The notes: generated by a model not told the origin, from the letters alone. A stretch of 64,000 bases of DNA from Nitrosospira sp. Nsp2 (GCF_003050965.1 NZ_QAOU01000003.1:248001-312000); one strand, 5' to 3'. Positions 1-8,699 are shown, counted from the stretch's first letter. Numbers and translations are program-made.

Positions 1-611
1 TGAGAACTTGTAAACCCCGCAGCGATCTCCTGGATTTCGCTACGCGCCAACAGTTCGGCGCGTTTCATGGCGCTCTTTGTGATCTTCCCGTCGGGAAAGC
101 ACCGCAGACTATAGCTGACGCAACCCATGTACAGGCTTTCCATCCTGACGGGTTTTAGACGCCTCCCAATAATAAATTCCGTAGAGCCGCCGCCAATGTC
201 CATGACCAGACGGGGGTCGGCTGAGATGGGCAGGCTGTGAGCCACTCCCAAATAGATAAGCCGCGCTTCCTCATGCCCGGAGATTACCTCGATCGGAAAA
301 CCGACAGCGGCCTCAGCTTTTCTAAGGAACGCGGATGCGTTTTTCGCTACTCTCAGTGTGTTCGTAGCCACTGCACGGACCGAATGCGAAGGGAAACCGC
401 GCAGCCTCTCCCCAAAACGTTTGAGACAATCGAGGGCGCGTGCCTGAGCATCCTCATTCAGGCGTTTATCGGCAGTAAGCCCGGCGGCAAGCCGAACCAT
501 TTCACCCAAACTGTCGAGCGGATAAAGCTGTTTTCCGACGACTCGCGCGACTTGCAAGCGGAAGCTGTTAGAGCCGAGGTCGACCGCCGCGAGCGTGGAA
601 TATTCGCCCAT
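1..611 (-). CDS. ppx: Exopolyphosphatase (Ppx/GppA family), N-terminal part
   Basis: Hydrolyses inorganic polyphosphate (or pppGpp) from chain ends. I translated the open minus-strand frame from the ATG at 609-611 to the window edge. It shows the ASKHA-type phosphate loop VDLGSNSFRL near residue 10 and the second motif DIGGGSTEF around residue 140, both hallmarks of the Ppx/GppA family. About 203 residues are visible. The C-terminal remainder, including any HD-like domain, lies outside the window, so full length cannot be judged. It starts 26 bases beyond the phoU stop on the same strand, which suggests a phoU-ppx transcription unit for phosphate and polyphosphate homeostasis. GppA is the alternative family member; Ppx is favoured by the phoU neighbour. 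Confidence 0.88.
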   Translation of the reverse strand, partial: MGEYSTLAAVDLGSNSFRLQVARVVGKQLYPLDSLGEMVRLAAGLTADKRLNEDAQARALDCLKRFGERLRGFPSHSVRAVATNTLRVAKNASAFLRKAEAAVGFPIEVISGHEEARLIYLGVAHSLPISADPRLVMDIGGGSTEFIIGRRLKPVRMESLYMGCVSYSLRCFPDGKITKSAMKRAELLARSEIQEIAAGFTSS

Positions 612-637
612 ATTTCGCCCCGACGTTGCCAAGGGGC

Positions 638-1345
638 CTATTCGCTTACTTCGCGTTCGATTTCTTCAACAGTAACATGGCGCACATCTCTCCCCTTGAC
701 CATGTATATAACATACTCCGCCATGTTCTTGGCGTGGTCCCCAATGCGCTCGATCGCTTTCGCGATAAACAGAATCTCAAGCGCAGTAGAAATTTTTCGC
801 GGGTCTTCCATCATAAAAGTGATGAGCTGCCGCATGATGGAACGAAATTCTTCGTCAACCAGTTCATCCTGCCGGACCACTTGAGCTGCCGCTGCCAAAT
901 CCAGACGTGCAAATGCATCCAGCGATTTGCGCAACATTTCCATCGCAATGTGAGCGACATGCCTGATCTCCACGAAGCGGGGCATATGCATACGGTCGTT
1001 CTCATAGATGAGTTTGGCCATGCGCGCAATTTTTTCGGCTTCGTCGCCAATACGCTCCAGATCGGTTATGGTTTTTATGACCGTCATGATCATGCGTAAA
1101 TCGCCAGCAGCCGGCTGTCGACGGGCAATGATCTGGCTGCAGATTTCGTCTATCGACACTTCCATTGCATTAACTCGGTGATCATCTGCGATGATGTTTT
1201 CGATCAAGGATTCATTTCCGCTGGTAAGGGCGTCAATGGCTTTCTCGATCTGTTCTTCCACAAATCCGCCCATATGTAACACGCGGGTACGTACGGCCTC
1301 AAGATCGGCGTCGAATTGCTTGGAGATATGTTCGCTGCTCGCCAT
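638..1345 (-). CDS. phoU: Phosphate-signalling protein PhoU
   Basis: Cytoplasmic negative regulator linking the Pst phosphate transporter to the PhoR/PhoB two-component system. The 235-residue product has the expected length and the all-helical two-repeat layout. Each repeat carries the metal-binding signature seen here as DLERIGDEAEK (about residue 95) and AIERIGDHAKN (about residue 200). It lies upstream of ppx on the same strand. The usual pstSCAB genes are absent next to it; a pstS copy is found near 50.4 kb in this window. Identification is firm from the motifs and the neighbour. Confidence 0.95.
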   Translation of the reverse strand: MASSEHISKQFDADLEAVRTRVLHMGGFVEEQIEKAIDALTSGNESLIENIIADDHRVNAMEVSIDEICSQIIARRQPAAGDLRMIMTVIKTITDLERIGDEAEKIARMAKLIYENDRMHMPRFVEIRHVAHIAMEMLRKSLDAFARLDLAAAAQVVRQDELVDEEFRSIMRQLITFMMEDPRKISTALEILFIAKAIERIGDHAKNMAEYVIYMVKGRDVRHVTVEEIEREVSE

Positions 1346-1427
1346 CGCTTACCTCGTAGATCAGCAAAGAATTAAAAAAATGAAAATGATACTGCCCGGT
1401 TATGACTACTTTGTTGCGGCCCGCCAA

Positions 1428-2087
1428 TCAGATACTAATTGTTCGTACACCTGCGGCGCTGCTCAGCAGCAATACATCGGCCCCACGCCGAGCGAATAGG
1501 CCGTTCGTCACCACGCCTGTAATCTGATTAAGGGTCGTCTCGAATTCGACCGGGTCCAGAATTTGCAGGTTGTGTATGTCGAGAATCACATTGCCATTAT
1601 CGGTGGTGAATCCCTGCCGAAGCATAGGCTGTCCGCCGAGTCGCGTTATTTCCCGCGCGACATACCCGCGCGCCATTGGAATCACTTCGATCGGCAACGG
1701 GAACTTGCCCAGTATCGGCACGAGCTTGCTTTCGTCGGCGATGCACACGAATTTTTTGGCCACCGCGGCCACAATTTTTTCGCGCGTCAAAGCCCCGCCC
1801 CCGCCTTTTATCATGTGCAGGTGCTCGGTGATTTCGTCGGTACCATCCACGTACACCGGAAGTTCATCAACACTGTTCAAATCAAGGACTTCGATACCGC
1901 GGTCTCTCAGCCTGCGTGCGGTCGCTTCTGAGCTTGCGACTGCGCCGTCAAGGTTTCGCTTGATGCTCGCCAGCTCGTCTATGAAGTAGTTTGCAGTGGA
2001 GCCGGTGCCCACGCCAATTATGCAGCCGGCGGGAACATACTGAATGGCGGCTTTGGCAGCCGCACGTTTTTGTTCATCTTGCGTCAT
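1428..2087 (-). CDS. rpiA: Ribose-5-phosphate isomerase A
   Basis: Interconverts ribose 5-phosphate and ribulose 5-phosphate in the non-oxidative pentose phosphate pathway and, in an autotroph, the Calvin cycle. The 219-residue protein has the family motifs [13 protein letters not shown] (about residues 26-38), the catalytic-region DGTDEI (about 82) and [11 protein letters not shown] (about 94-104), where the aspartates and the lysine form the active site. Length matches the family (about 220). The gene reads toward phoU across an 82-base gap and is divergent from ilvA. Function is standard; no oddity seen. Confidence 0.96.
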   Translation of the reverse strand: MTQDEQKRAAAKAAIQYVPAGCIIGVGTGSTANYFIDELASIKRNLDGAVASSEATARRLRDRGIEVLDLNSVDELPVYVDGTDEITEHLHMIKGGGGALTREKIVAAVAKKFVCIADESKLVPILGKFPLPIEVIPMARGYVAREITRLGGQPMLRQGFTTDNGNVILDIHNLQILDPVEFETTLNQITGVVTNGLFARRGADVLLLSSAAGVRTISI

Positions 2088-2226
2088 GTCTGTTGTAGGA
2101 AGAAAAAAATTAAAAATTATTTAGCAGGATAATCCTATCCGTCGATTTTAACAATTAAGCTGGGCGTGCGGACCTTTCCGTCATGTTAAAATTCCTGTCT
2201 CCACACACCGCAGAAAAGCCAATTCC

Positions 2227-3738
2227 ATGCAAAATAATTATCTCGAAAGAATCCTCACCGCCCGCGTTTACGATGTGGCCCTGGAGACTCCCCTGGAGCT
2301 TGCGCCCAATTTATCCGCCCGAATCAACAATCAATTGTTCCTGAAGCGCGAGGATATGCAGGAGGTATTTTCCTTCAAGGTGCGAGGGGCCTACAATAAA
2401 ATGGTCAAGCTTTCTCCGGCGGCGTTGAAGCGTGGCGTAGTCGCCGCTTCAGCGGGCAATCACGGGCAGGGTGTCGCGCTAGCGGCGCAGCGCCTGAATT
2501 GCCGTGCAACGATTGTGATGCCCTTCACTACACCCCAGATAAAAATGCAGGCGGTTGAGGCGCGTGGCGCGACTGTAGTGACGCATGGCGATTCCTATGA
2601 CGAGGCTTATGCGTACGCGGTGAAATTGGGCAAGCGTGAGCGAATGACCTTCGTGCACCCGTACGATGATCCTGATGTCATTGCCGGCCAGGGTACCATC
2701 GGGATGGAAATCCTACGTCAGCACACTGGCCCTATCCACGCTATTTTCGTGCCCATAGGGGGCGGCGGGCTTATTTCCGGTATCGCCTCATACGTGAAAC
2801 GGCTGTATCCGGAAATCAAGATGATCGGAGTTGAACCCCTCGATGCCGACTCCATGTATCAATCCCTGAAGCAGCAGCGTGTGGTTAGACTTCCTCAAGT
2901 AGGCTTATTCGCGGATGGAGTCGCAGTAAAGCAGGTGGGGGCTGAAACCCTGCGCTTGTGCCAGGAACTGGTCGACGAAATCGTTCTGGTGGACACCGAC
3001 TCTATCTGTGCTGCCATCAAGGATGTATTTGAGGATACCCGAGCCATCCTGGAGCCATCCGGGGCACTCTCCATCGCCGGGGCAAAAGCTTATATCAAGC
3101 GTGAAGGACTGCGGAATAAACACCTTGTTGCCATCTGCTCCGGCGCCAACATGAATTTCGATCGACTGCGTCACGTCTCCGAGCGGGCAGAGCTGGGGGA
3201 GCAGCGCGAGGCAGTCATGGCGGTGACCATTCCAGAGGAACCCGGGAGTTTCAAAAAATTTTGCGCCCTGCTGGGAACGAAAAGCATTACTGAATTCAAC
3301 TATCGTTATGCCGATCCAAAAGAAGCACATGTGTTTGTAGCCGTATCTGTGCGCGACCGTGCGGAAGCGGCCAAACTGATCGAAAGCCTTGAGAAAAGCG
3401 GTTTGCATACCGTGGATCTCACCGATAACGAAATGGCAAAACTGCATGTGCGTCACCTGGTTGGCGGACGGGCCCGTGAAATAAAAAATGAGCTGATATA
3501 TCGGTTTGAATTTCCAGATCGCCCTGGTGCGCTGATGAAGTTTCTTAACAGCATGAGCCATCATTGGAATATCAGCTTATTCCACTATCGTAACCACGGT
3601 GCGGACTATGGACGCGTGCTGGTAGGAATACAAGTTCCGCCCGAAGAGAAAGCCGAGTTCAAAATGTTTCTCAACCAACTCGACAACCACTACTGGGATG
3701 AAAGCCAGAACCCGGCTTATAAGTTGTTCCTGGGTTAA
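2227..3738 (+). CDS. ilvA: Threonine ammonia-lyase, biosynthetic
   Basis: PLP-dependent deamination of threonine to 2-oxobutanoate, the first step of isoleucine synthesis. The 503-residue protein has the PLP lysine in FSFKVRGAYNKM (Lys51), the glycine-rich phosphate loop IGGGGLISG (about residues 177-185), and a long C-terminal part (about 330-503) with two ACT-like regulatory repeats that start at VMAVTIPEEPGSF and IYRFEFPDRPGAL. Those repeats are what separate the biosynthetic, isoleucine-inhibited enzyme from the short catabolic TdcB type. It stands alone on the plus strand, divergent from rpiA; the remaining isoleucine/valine genes are near 33-37 kb. Confidence 0.96.
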   Translation: MQNNYLERILTARVYDVALETPLELAPNLSARINNQLFLKREDMQEVFSFKVRGAYNKMVKLSPAALKRGVVAASAGNHGQGVALAAQRLNCRATIVMPFTTPQIKMQAVEARGATVVTHGDSYDEAYAYAVKLGKRERMTFVHPYDDPDVIAGQGTIGMEILRQHTGPIHAIFVPIGGGGLISGIASYVKRLYPEIKMIGVEPLDADSMYQSLKQQRVVRLPQVGLFADGVAVKQVGAETLRLCQELVDEIVLVDTDSICAAIKDVFEDTRAILEPSGALSIAGAKAYIKREGLRNKHLVAICSGANMNFDRLRHVSERAELGEQREAVMAVTIPEEPGSFKKFCALLGTKSITEFNYRYADPKEAHVFVAVSVRDRAEAAKLIESLEKSGLHTVDLTDNEMAKLHVRHLVGGRAREIKNELIYRFEFPDRPGALMKFLNSMSHHWNISLFHYRNHGADYGRVLVGIQVPPEEKAEFKMFLNQLDNHYWDESQNPAYKLFLG

Positions 3739-3832
3739 ATCATCGGGCGCGCTGAGGAGACCGCGAACAAGCGAGCACGAGTAGAAAGGCGGACGTTCCC
3801 TACCTCTACGGTTTTTGGTTAGATGGCAGACA

Positions 3833-3855
3833 GGGGCTGCTGCCGGTGCAGCCCC
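3833..3855 (+). repeat. GC-rich hairpin downstream of ilvA
   Basis: Perfect 8-bp inverted repeat: GGGGCTGC at 3833-3840 and GCAGCCCC at 3848-3855 around a 7-base loop. It lies about 95 bases past the ilvA stop in the 450-base gap before the first porin. No T-run follows, so it is not a textbook intrinsic terminator; it may end or protect the ilvA transcript. Apart from this, I see nothing convincing between 3739 and 4188. A 64-codon open frame at 3823-4017 crosses the hairpin and has no recognisable features. Confidence 0.45.
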
Positions 3856-4188
3856 GGGAAATCTGTTACCGTCAACGCCAATTTGCCGGTCATCGGGGCG
3901 GCCGTGACCCGCAGCGCTATCTGCGGCTACGACGGGTGCTTTGACCTATGCCTGATACCGAAGGATGCGGTTTATTCACTCGAATATGCCACTTTCCTCA
4001 CCAGATTCGCTATCTGAAAAACCGGCCCCGCTCAGGTTGCGGTAAAATCCCCAAGCCGCGCATGGTGCTGAAATTTTAGCGGTACGTTGCCACCGGGTTT
4101 CTCTTGTCGGCTCTGGGAGGTTCATTCATTTTTCCGTTCGAAGGCAACGCATACAAGGCTCGTTCAGAGGATTGAGGGAAATGCAGAA

Positions 4189-5514
4189 ATGAATTGCCTG
4201 CCTAAGTGCAAGGGTCGATTTTTATTAGGCATCATAGGCGGATTATTATCCCTCGTCATAAATAGCGGCAGCGTTCATGCAGGCAACCTGGGTAATCTGT
4301 TCCAGGACACCGGCATCAAGATTGGTGGTTGGGTCAATGGCGGGGCGACATATAACCCCAATTACCCGGAGAATGGATACAACGGCTCCGTGACCTTTGC
4401 AGACCGGGCCAACCGGTTCCAGTTGAACCAGTTCAATGTGTTTTTGCAACGAACAGTGGTCACCGAAGGCAATGCGTTCGACATTGGCGGCCGCGTTGAT
4501 TTCATGTTTGGAACCGACGCGATTTACACCCAGGCTTTTGGCGTACCCCCTTTTGATGTGAATTCCGGCCAGCCCCTGGATCGAGGAAATTGGGATCTCA
4601 ACTTGTGCTGTTCCTCTACCCGTACTTACGGCATTGCGCTCCCTCAGGCATATGTGGAAGCTTATCTGCCTGTCGGCAACGGGCTAAACATCAAGGTGGG
4701 CCGATTTTATTCACCGACCGGGTACGAAACGGTTCCCGCGCCGGACAATTTTTTCTATACCCATGCGTACACTTTTACGAACGGTGAGCCGTTTACGCAT
4801 ACTGGGCTGGTGGGTAACTACTCACTGAATTCAAACTGGTCGGTTATGGGCGGCGCCACAACAGGCAGCGCGACAGGCGGGTGGGATGGCACAATTGATA
4901 AACAGGTTGGGAACTGGGGCGGGCTGAGCGGACTTACCTGGACCAGCGACGATATGCGGACCTCGGCGAACATTACGGGTACGTATAGTGAGACATCAAC
5001 GCGCAGCAATAAGCCTTGGGGCATGTACAGCATCGTGTTGCAGCATCGAATTACCCCTAAAACCCATATGGTGCTTCATCACGCTCATGGTTACGCCGGC
5101 GGAGTTTTGCTGAACGGCGAATCCAAAAATGCCGAGTGGTATGGCATTAATACGCATTTGTATTATGACCTGCTGAATGATTTGACCATTGGCATTCGCG
5201 GCGAATGGTTCCGGGACAGGGACGGTTTTCGGGTTTTTTCGCCGTTCCGCGTGATGGCGGCGACCGATAACACCGGATTCAGCTTCGCGGGGAGTTCTTT
5301 TACCAGCGCACCCGCTGATTATTATGCGGTCACGTTGGGTGTGAACTGGAAGCCGGCAAAACGACTGAGGATGGAATCGAAGCTGGTGCAAAAACTCAAT
5401 ATCCGGCCCAATATCCGGTATGACAGGGCGGATGGTATCGATCAAGCGTACAGGCCCTTCGATAACAGAAAAGATCAGTTCCTGTTTTCCCTCGACGCAA
5501 CGATTCCCTTCTGA
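4189..5514 (+). CDS. OmpL-like beta-barrel porin, copy 1
   Basis: Predicted outer-membrane channel of the BBP2/OmpL-like family (DUF1597 type). I start it at the ATG at 4189, with GAGGG 10 bases upstream, rather than at the longer frame from 4087, because the resulting 441-residue protein begins with a normal signal peptide (basic MNCLPKCKGR, hydrophobic core, cleavage near VHA). The mature part is rich in alternating aromatic/polar strands, begins IKIGGWVNGGATYNP and ends in the aromatic residue F (DATIPF), as outer-membrane barrels do. A CC pair lies in NLCCSSTRTYG. Long blocks are identical to the second porin at 7290, so the two are paralogues. Substrate unknown. Confidence 0.85.
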   Translation: MNCLPKCKGRFLLGIIGGLLSLVINSGSVHAGNLGNLFQDTGIKIGGWVNGGATYNPNYPENGYNGSVTFADRANRFQLNQFNVFLQRTVVTEGNAFDIGGRVDFMFGTDAIYTQAFGVPPFDVNSGQPLDRGNWDLNLCCSSTRTYGIALPQAYVEAYLPVGNGLNIKVGRFYSPTGYETVPAPDNFFYTHAYTFTNGEPFTHTGLVGNYSLNSNWSVMGGATTGSATGGWDGTIDKQVGNWGGLSGLTWTSDDMRTSANITGTYSETSTRSNKPWGMYSIVLQHRITPKTHMVLHHAHGYAGGVLLNGESKNAEWYGINTHLYYDLLNDLTIGIRGEWFRDRDGFRVFSPFRVMAATDNTGFSFAGSSFTSAPADYYAVTLGVNWKPAKRLRMESKLVQKLNIRPNIRYDRADGIDQAYRPFDNRKDQFLFSLDATIPF

Positions 5515-6277
5515 TTTCACCTGTGCATCAGTTCCCACCGGGAGTCATACGCAGCTGAGGCGTTTTTCAGACCATCGCAGACCGGCGACGATGTATCCGA
5601 TCTCCTCGCGCAAACCCTGCCTTGCGAGGCGGTTCCATATTCAAGGTACTCCTATATTAAAGATTTCTCGAATGCTTCAATTGCGTTTACGCTCGGTATC
5701 CTGGTCCCTCTGGAACCAAGGATTCGTTCGTCACGCGCAATGTCATTTGTTTTGCCGGGCATTTTCCAACCCCAACCCGCGGTGGCGGCAGCCTCTCCTA
5801 GTTTTTTGCCGCACTGGGGCCGCGGGATGAGAGTTCAATGGCGAGCTTGTCTACCATAGAGACAGCTTTTTCCCTCCCAATGCTCCAGTAGCCTCTGCTC
5901 CTCAGCCTTGGTCCGCATTTCTCCGGCCGAATTCCTATAGGATCTTGTCAAGGCATCTTGATCACAAGATGCTGGGCAGCTTTGCGGATCGCTGTGCACA
6001 GTTTCCCAATTTATTGGAGCGCATCATGCCAATGGGATAAGAGATTTAGCGCAACAAACATTATCCTTTTCATCATGACAGCTTCTATGGAAAGGCCAAA
6101 AAAGTAGCCTACCCGGAGGCGAGCGAAACTTAGCCTAATATAATTCTCAAAAAACTTTTACAGGTTTATTGGGTTAGCAGTGCTTTAATGTCCTACTCTC
6201 TTGTTATTTATGTCGTAATCGTGTATTAATGAGTGATAATAAATGGACTTTAGGGCCCGGATGGCCCAGATGCATAT
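5515..6277. other. 763-base non-coding gap between porin 1 and the regulator
   Basis: No intact gene seen. It contains a perfect hairpin, GCATCTTG at 5953-5960 and CAAGATGC at 5965-5972 with an ATCA loop, and a possible decayed small gene on the minus strand (5798-5999, separate entry). The last roughly 150 bases before 6278 are AT-rich and presumably hold the promoter of the regulator, but I cannot assign -35/-10 boxes with confidence. The plus-strand open frame at 5420-5830 mostly overlaps the porin end and looks non-coding. Confidence 0.6.
5798..5999 (-). pseudogene. Possible decayed small gene with a single-base frameshift
   Basis: On the minus strand, an open frame runs from a GTG at 5999 through an ATG at 5918 (MRTKAEEQRLLEHWEGK) and then goes out of frame at the A5 run (plus-strand T5 at 5867-5871). 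Dropping one A joins it to a second frame reading AVSMVDKLAIELSSRG that stops at 5798. The joined peptide of about 67 residues is charged and helix-like, unlike most random frames here. I do not recognise the family. It could be a remnant of a transferred gene or a chance pair of frames; the call is speculative. Confidence 0.25.
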
Positions 6278-6904
6278 ATGGGTGAGCGGCAGAAACAATT
6301 GCTCAAACTGCTGCGCGGGAGTAAGCCTGGCCTAAGCGTGGATGAGCTTTCCAAAGGGCTTGAGATTACCCGCAATGCGGTGCGACAGCATCTCGCAGCT
6401 CTCGAGGTGGCGGGGTTGGTGGGGACTGGTGCGTCACGCCCCTCTGGGGGAGGCCGCCCGCAGCAACTTTATGTCCTCACCGAGCTTGGCAAGGAAATGG
6501 CTCCCCGTCAATATTCCTGGCTTGCGCAACTGGTCCTGGCCTCCGTTCGGCGCGAGGCGGGCATCGATATGGGCAAGCGCATGACCGAAATCGGCGCGAA
6601 TGTTGCGCATCAGATACGCAGCCAATACCCCGGTCTCAGCACCCATAAGGAGAAAGTCGAGAAGCTTACTGAAGTGATGGATCAGCTAGGTTACAGCGCA
6701 AGAAATGCAACCGTGTCCGGCGGTGAGTCGATCATTGAGGCCGACAACTGCGTCTTTCATTCTATGGCGAAAAAGGATCTTGCAATCTGTCATTTGGATA
6801 GGGGATTGATGGGAACCTTTACCGACAGCGATGTTGAGCATCATGAATGCATGGCACAAGGGGGAAACGTCTGCCGCTTCAAGCTCAAATCGAAAGAAGA
6901 ATAG
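6278..6904 (+). CDS. Winged-helix regulator with four-cysteine C-terminal domain (SufR/COG2345-like)
   Basis: Predicted DNA-binding regulator of 208 residues. Residues 1-70 form a winged helix: GLSVDELSKGLEITRNAVRQHLAALEVAGLV is a helix-turn-helix followed by a glycine-rich wing (SGGGRPQQLYVLT). The C-terminal half resembles the sensor part of the SufR-like COG2345 family, with Cys158, Cys171, Cys191 and Cys199. The CX12C pair matches the spacing known for the [Fe-S]-binding SufR; the later spacings (X19, X7) differ from it. Sensing of Fe-S clusters or redox state is therefore an inference. It sits between two paralogous porin genes on the same strand and may control one or both. No suf genes are nearby. 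Confidence 0.75.
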   Translation: MGERQKQLLKLLRGSKPGLSVDELSKGLEITRNAVRQHLAALEVAGLVGTGASRPSGGGRPQQLYVLTELGKEMAPRQYSWLAQLVLASVRREAGIDMGKRMTEIGANVAHQIRSQYPGLSTHKEKVEKLTEVMDQLGYSARNATVSGGESIIEADNCVFHSMAKKDLAICHLDRGLMGTFTDSDVEHHECMAQGGNVCRFKLKSKEE

Positions 6905-6972
6905 ATGTATCGGATCAGCTTCTTGTCGATTCCAAAGGCTGAGAACGCCCCATATCGATTCCCGCGCGGTGA

Positions 6973-7020
6973 AGTAACCGCGTACGAGCATCACAGAGTA
7001 ACCGCGTACGAGCATCACAG
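6973..7020. repeat. Exact 24-bp tandem duplication
   Basis: Two identical adjacent copies of a 24-base unit (6973-6996 and 6997-7020; core ACCGCGTACGAGCATCAC), about 70 bases downstream of the regulator stop and about 270 upstream of the second porin start. The unit is a multiple of three, so the 113-codon frame at 6905-7246 stays open across it, but that frame has no other sign of being a gene. Recent slippage duplication or a doubled protein-binding site are both possible. Confidence 0.9.
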
Positions 7021-7142
7021 CGAACGTCACGCTTCCTATTCTTCCGCAAAAACTGTAACTGCACCCCTCGAATTAGCAACGCCCGCAGACAGGTTCAATC
7101 ACTGGCGCGGTTCCTGCATACTAATACAACGGTTTGATCCTT

Positions 7143-7157
7143 TGAGGCAATGCCTCA
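7143..7157. promoter_or_regulatory. 15-bp perfect palindrome upstream of porin 2
   Basis: TGAGGCA, one A, then TGCCTCA forms a perfect dyad. It lies 133 bases ahead of the porin ATG and just upstream of the 22-bp tandem repeats. Its size and symmetry suit a dimeric regulator site, possibly for the neighbouring winged-helix protein; this is inference from position only. Confidence 0.35.
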
Positions 7158-7183
7158 TGTTGATCCAGAATCATAACAGCAAA

Positions 7184-7227
7184 CATCACAAAATCTTCAC
7201 ATATCCATCACAAATATTTTACATATA
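7184..7227. promoter_or_regulatory. Imperfect 22-bp tandem repeat, candidate operator of porin 2
   Basis: Two adjacent 22-base units (7184-7205 and 7206-7227) both begin CATCACAAA and share ACATAT near the end; 17 of 22 positions agree by direct comparison. The period equals about two helical turns, so both copies would face the same side of the DNA, as in direct-repeat sites of response regulators. They end 62 bases before the porin start, in an AT-rich stretch where the promoter is expected. Confidence 0.5.
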
Positions 7228-7289
7228 TCATGTTACTTTCGGGTGAAAATAACAACTTTATCAATAGTGTTTTGGGGGGGGACCAAGAT

Positions 7290-8699
7290 ATGTCGCGCAT
7301 ACCAAGAATAAGAAGCCGAATCATATTCGCCTCCGCAGTTGGCATGTTGGCCACCGTGGTTAATGCGACCAATGCCAATGCTGAAACCTATGCCAATGCA
7401 AATGCCAACAATATAAATGGCGATAAGCGCGGCACCGTAGCTGGCGTCCGAGACACTGCACTGGACTGGTTCAAGGAGAGCGGTATCAAAGTCGGGGGCT
7501 GGGTCAACGGTGGTGCGACTTTCAACCCGAGTCAGCTGACTGGGTTTAACGGCCCGGTCACCTTTACCGACCGCTCGAATCGAGCGCAACTGAATCAATT
7601 TTACGTTTACGTACAGCGTGCGGTCGTGGCAGAAGGTAGCAGCTGGGATTTCGGGTTTCGCGCCGACTTCATGTTCGGCTCCGACGCCATTTTTACCCAG
7701 GCTTATGGCGTTCCATCATTTGATGTAAATACGGGTCAACCCCTGTCCAGAAGCAATTGGGATCTCGACTTATGCTGCGCTTCAACCCGCTACTACGGTA
7801 TCGCCTTTCCCCAAGCTTTTGCAGAGGTGTATGTGCCGGTCGGCAACGGGCTTAACGTGAAGGTCGGTCATTTTTATACACCCATTGGTTATGAATCCGT
7901 GCCTGCGCCGGACAACTTCTTTTATTCGCATGCGTACACCATGCAATATGGGGAGCCTTTCACGCATACCGGTGCGCTGGGGAATTACAAACTACACAAG
8001 AACTGGATGTTTATGGGCGGGGTCACGACCGGCAGCGCTACTGGCGGCTGGGACGGCGGTTTCGATAAACAGCTGGGCAACTGGGGCGGTTTAGCCGGCA
8101 TCACGTGGACCAGCGATGATATGGGAAGTTCTGCCAACCTCAGCGGTTCCTATAGCGAGACATCCACGCGCAGCACCGAACCGTGGATGCTATACAGCTT
8201 GGTATTGAAGCATAAATTTACTCCCAAGACCCATTTTGTCTTTCAACACGACCATGGTTTCGCGGGTGGAGTTTTATTGAACGGCGTGACGCAGGATGCA
8301 GAGTGGTACGGCATCAACACGCACTTTTATTACGACCTGATGCCCGAACTATCGGTGGGCGTGCGGGCGGAATGGTTCCGGGATCGAGATGGGTTTCGTG
8401 TCTTTTCCCCTGGCCGTGTGGCTGCCGCGACGAACAACCGGGGATTAAGCTACGCTCTCGGCCGCAACCAGTTTGGCAATAGCACCGCGAGTCCAGCCGA
8501 TTATTATGCTGTCACCGTAGGGATGAACTGGAAAGCGGCAAAGACGCTGAAGCTTGACTGGAAGGCGATGCAGCAGTTCAACGTGCGACCGAACGTCCGC
8601 TACGATGCGGCGGACGGATTGCATGGCGTGGACTACCGCCCTTTTGGCGGACATAAAGACCAGGTCGTGATGTCCCTCGACTTCATGCTGCCGTTCTGA
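7290..8699 (+). CDS. OmpL-like beta-barrel porin, copy 2
   Basis: Paralogue of the porin at 4189, predicted to form an outer-membrane channel of the BBP2/OmpL-like family. The start at 7290 is chosen because a G-rich ribosome-binding tract (7274-7281) precedes it; it gives 469 residues with a signal peptide ending near NANA. The mature protein has an N-terminal Asn/Ala-rich stretch (ETYANANANNING) absent from copy 1, then the shared IKVGGWVNGGATFNP, the CC pair (DLCCASTRYYG), TGSATGGWDG, and the aromatic C-terminus FMLPF. It lies downstream of the winged-helix regulator and behind tandem repeats that may be its operator. Specificity is unknown. Confidence 0.86.
   Translation: MSRIPRIRSRIIFASAVGMLATVVNATNANAETYANANANNINGDKRGTVAGVRDTALDWFKESGIKVGGWVNGGATFNPSQLTGFNGPVTFTDRSNRAQLNQFYVYVQRAVVAEGSSWDFGFRADFMFGSDAIFTQAYGVPSFDVNTGQPLSRSNWDLDLCCASTRYYGIAFPQAFAEVYVPVGNGLNVKVGHFYTPIGYESVPAPDNFFYSHAYTMQYGEPFTHTGALGNYKLHKNWMFMGGVTTGSATGGWDGGFDKQLGNWGGLAGITWTSDDMGSSANLSGSYSETSTRSTEPWMLYSLVLKHKFTPKTHFVFQHDHGFAGGVLLNGVTQDAEWYGINTHFYYDLMPELSVGVRAEWFRDRDGFRVFSPGRVAAATNNRGLSYALGRNQFGNSTASPADYYAVTVGMNWKAAKTLKLDWKAMQQFNVRPNVRYDAADGLHGVDYRPFGGHKDQVVMSLDFMLPF

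Noticed and set aside
237-884. Plus-strand frame of 215 codons at the left edge
   Set aside because: Antisense to ppx and phoU, whose motifs are clear; the translated product has no recognisable features.
3823-4017. 64-codon plus-strand frame between ilvA and porin 1
   Set aside because: Crosses a GC hairpin, no ribosome-binding site, no recognisable features.
6905-7246. 113-codon frame starting right after the regulator stop
   Set aside because: Runs through the 24-bp duplication, the palindrome and the 22-bp repeats that look like the porin 2 control region; composition is not protein-like.
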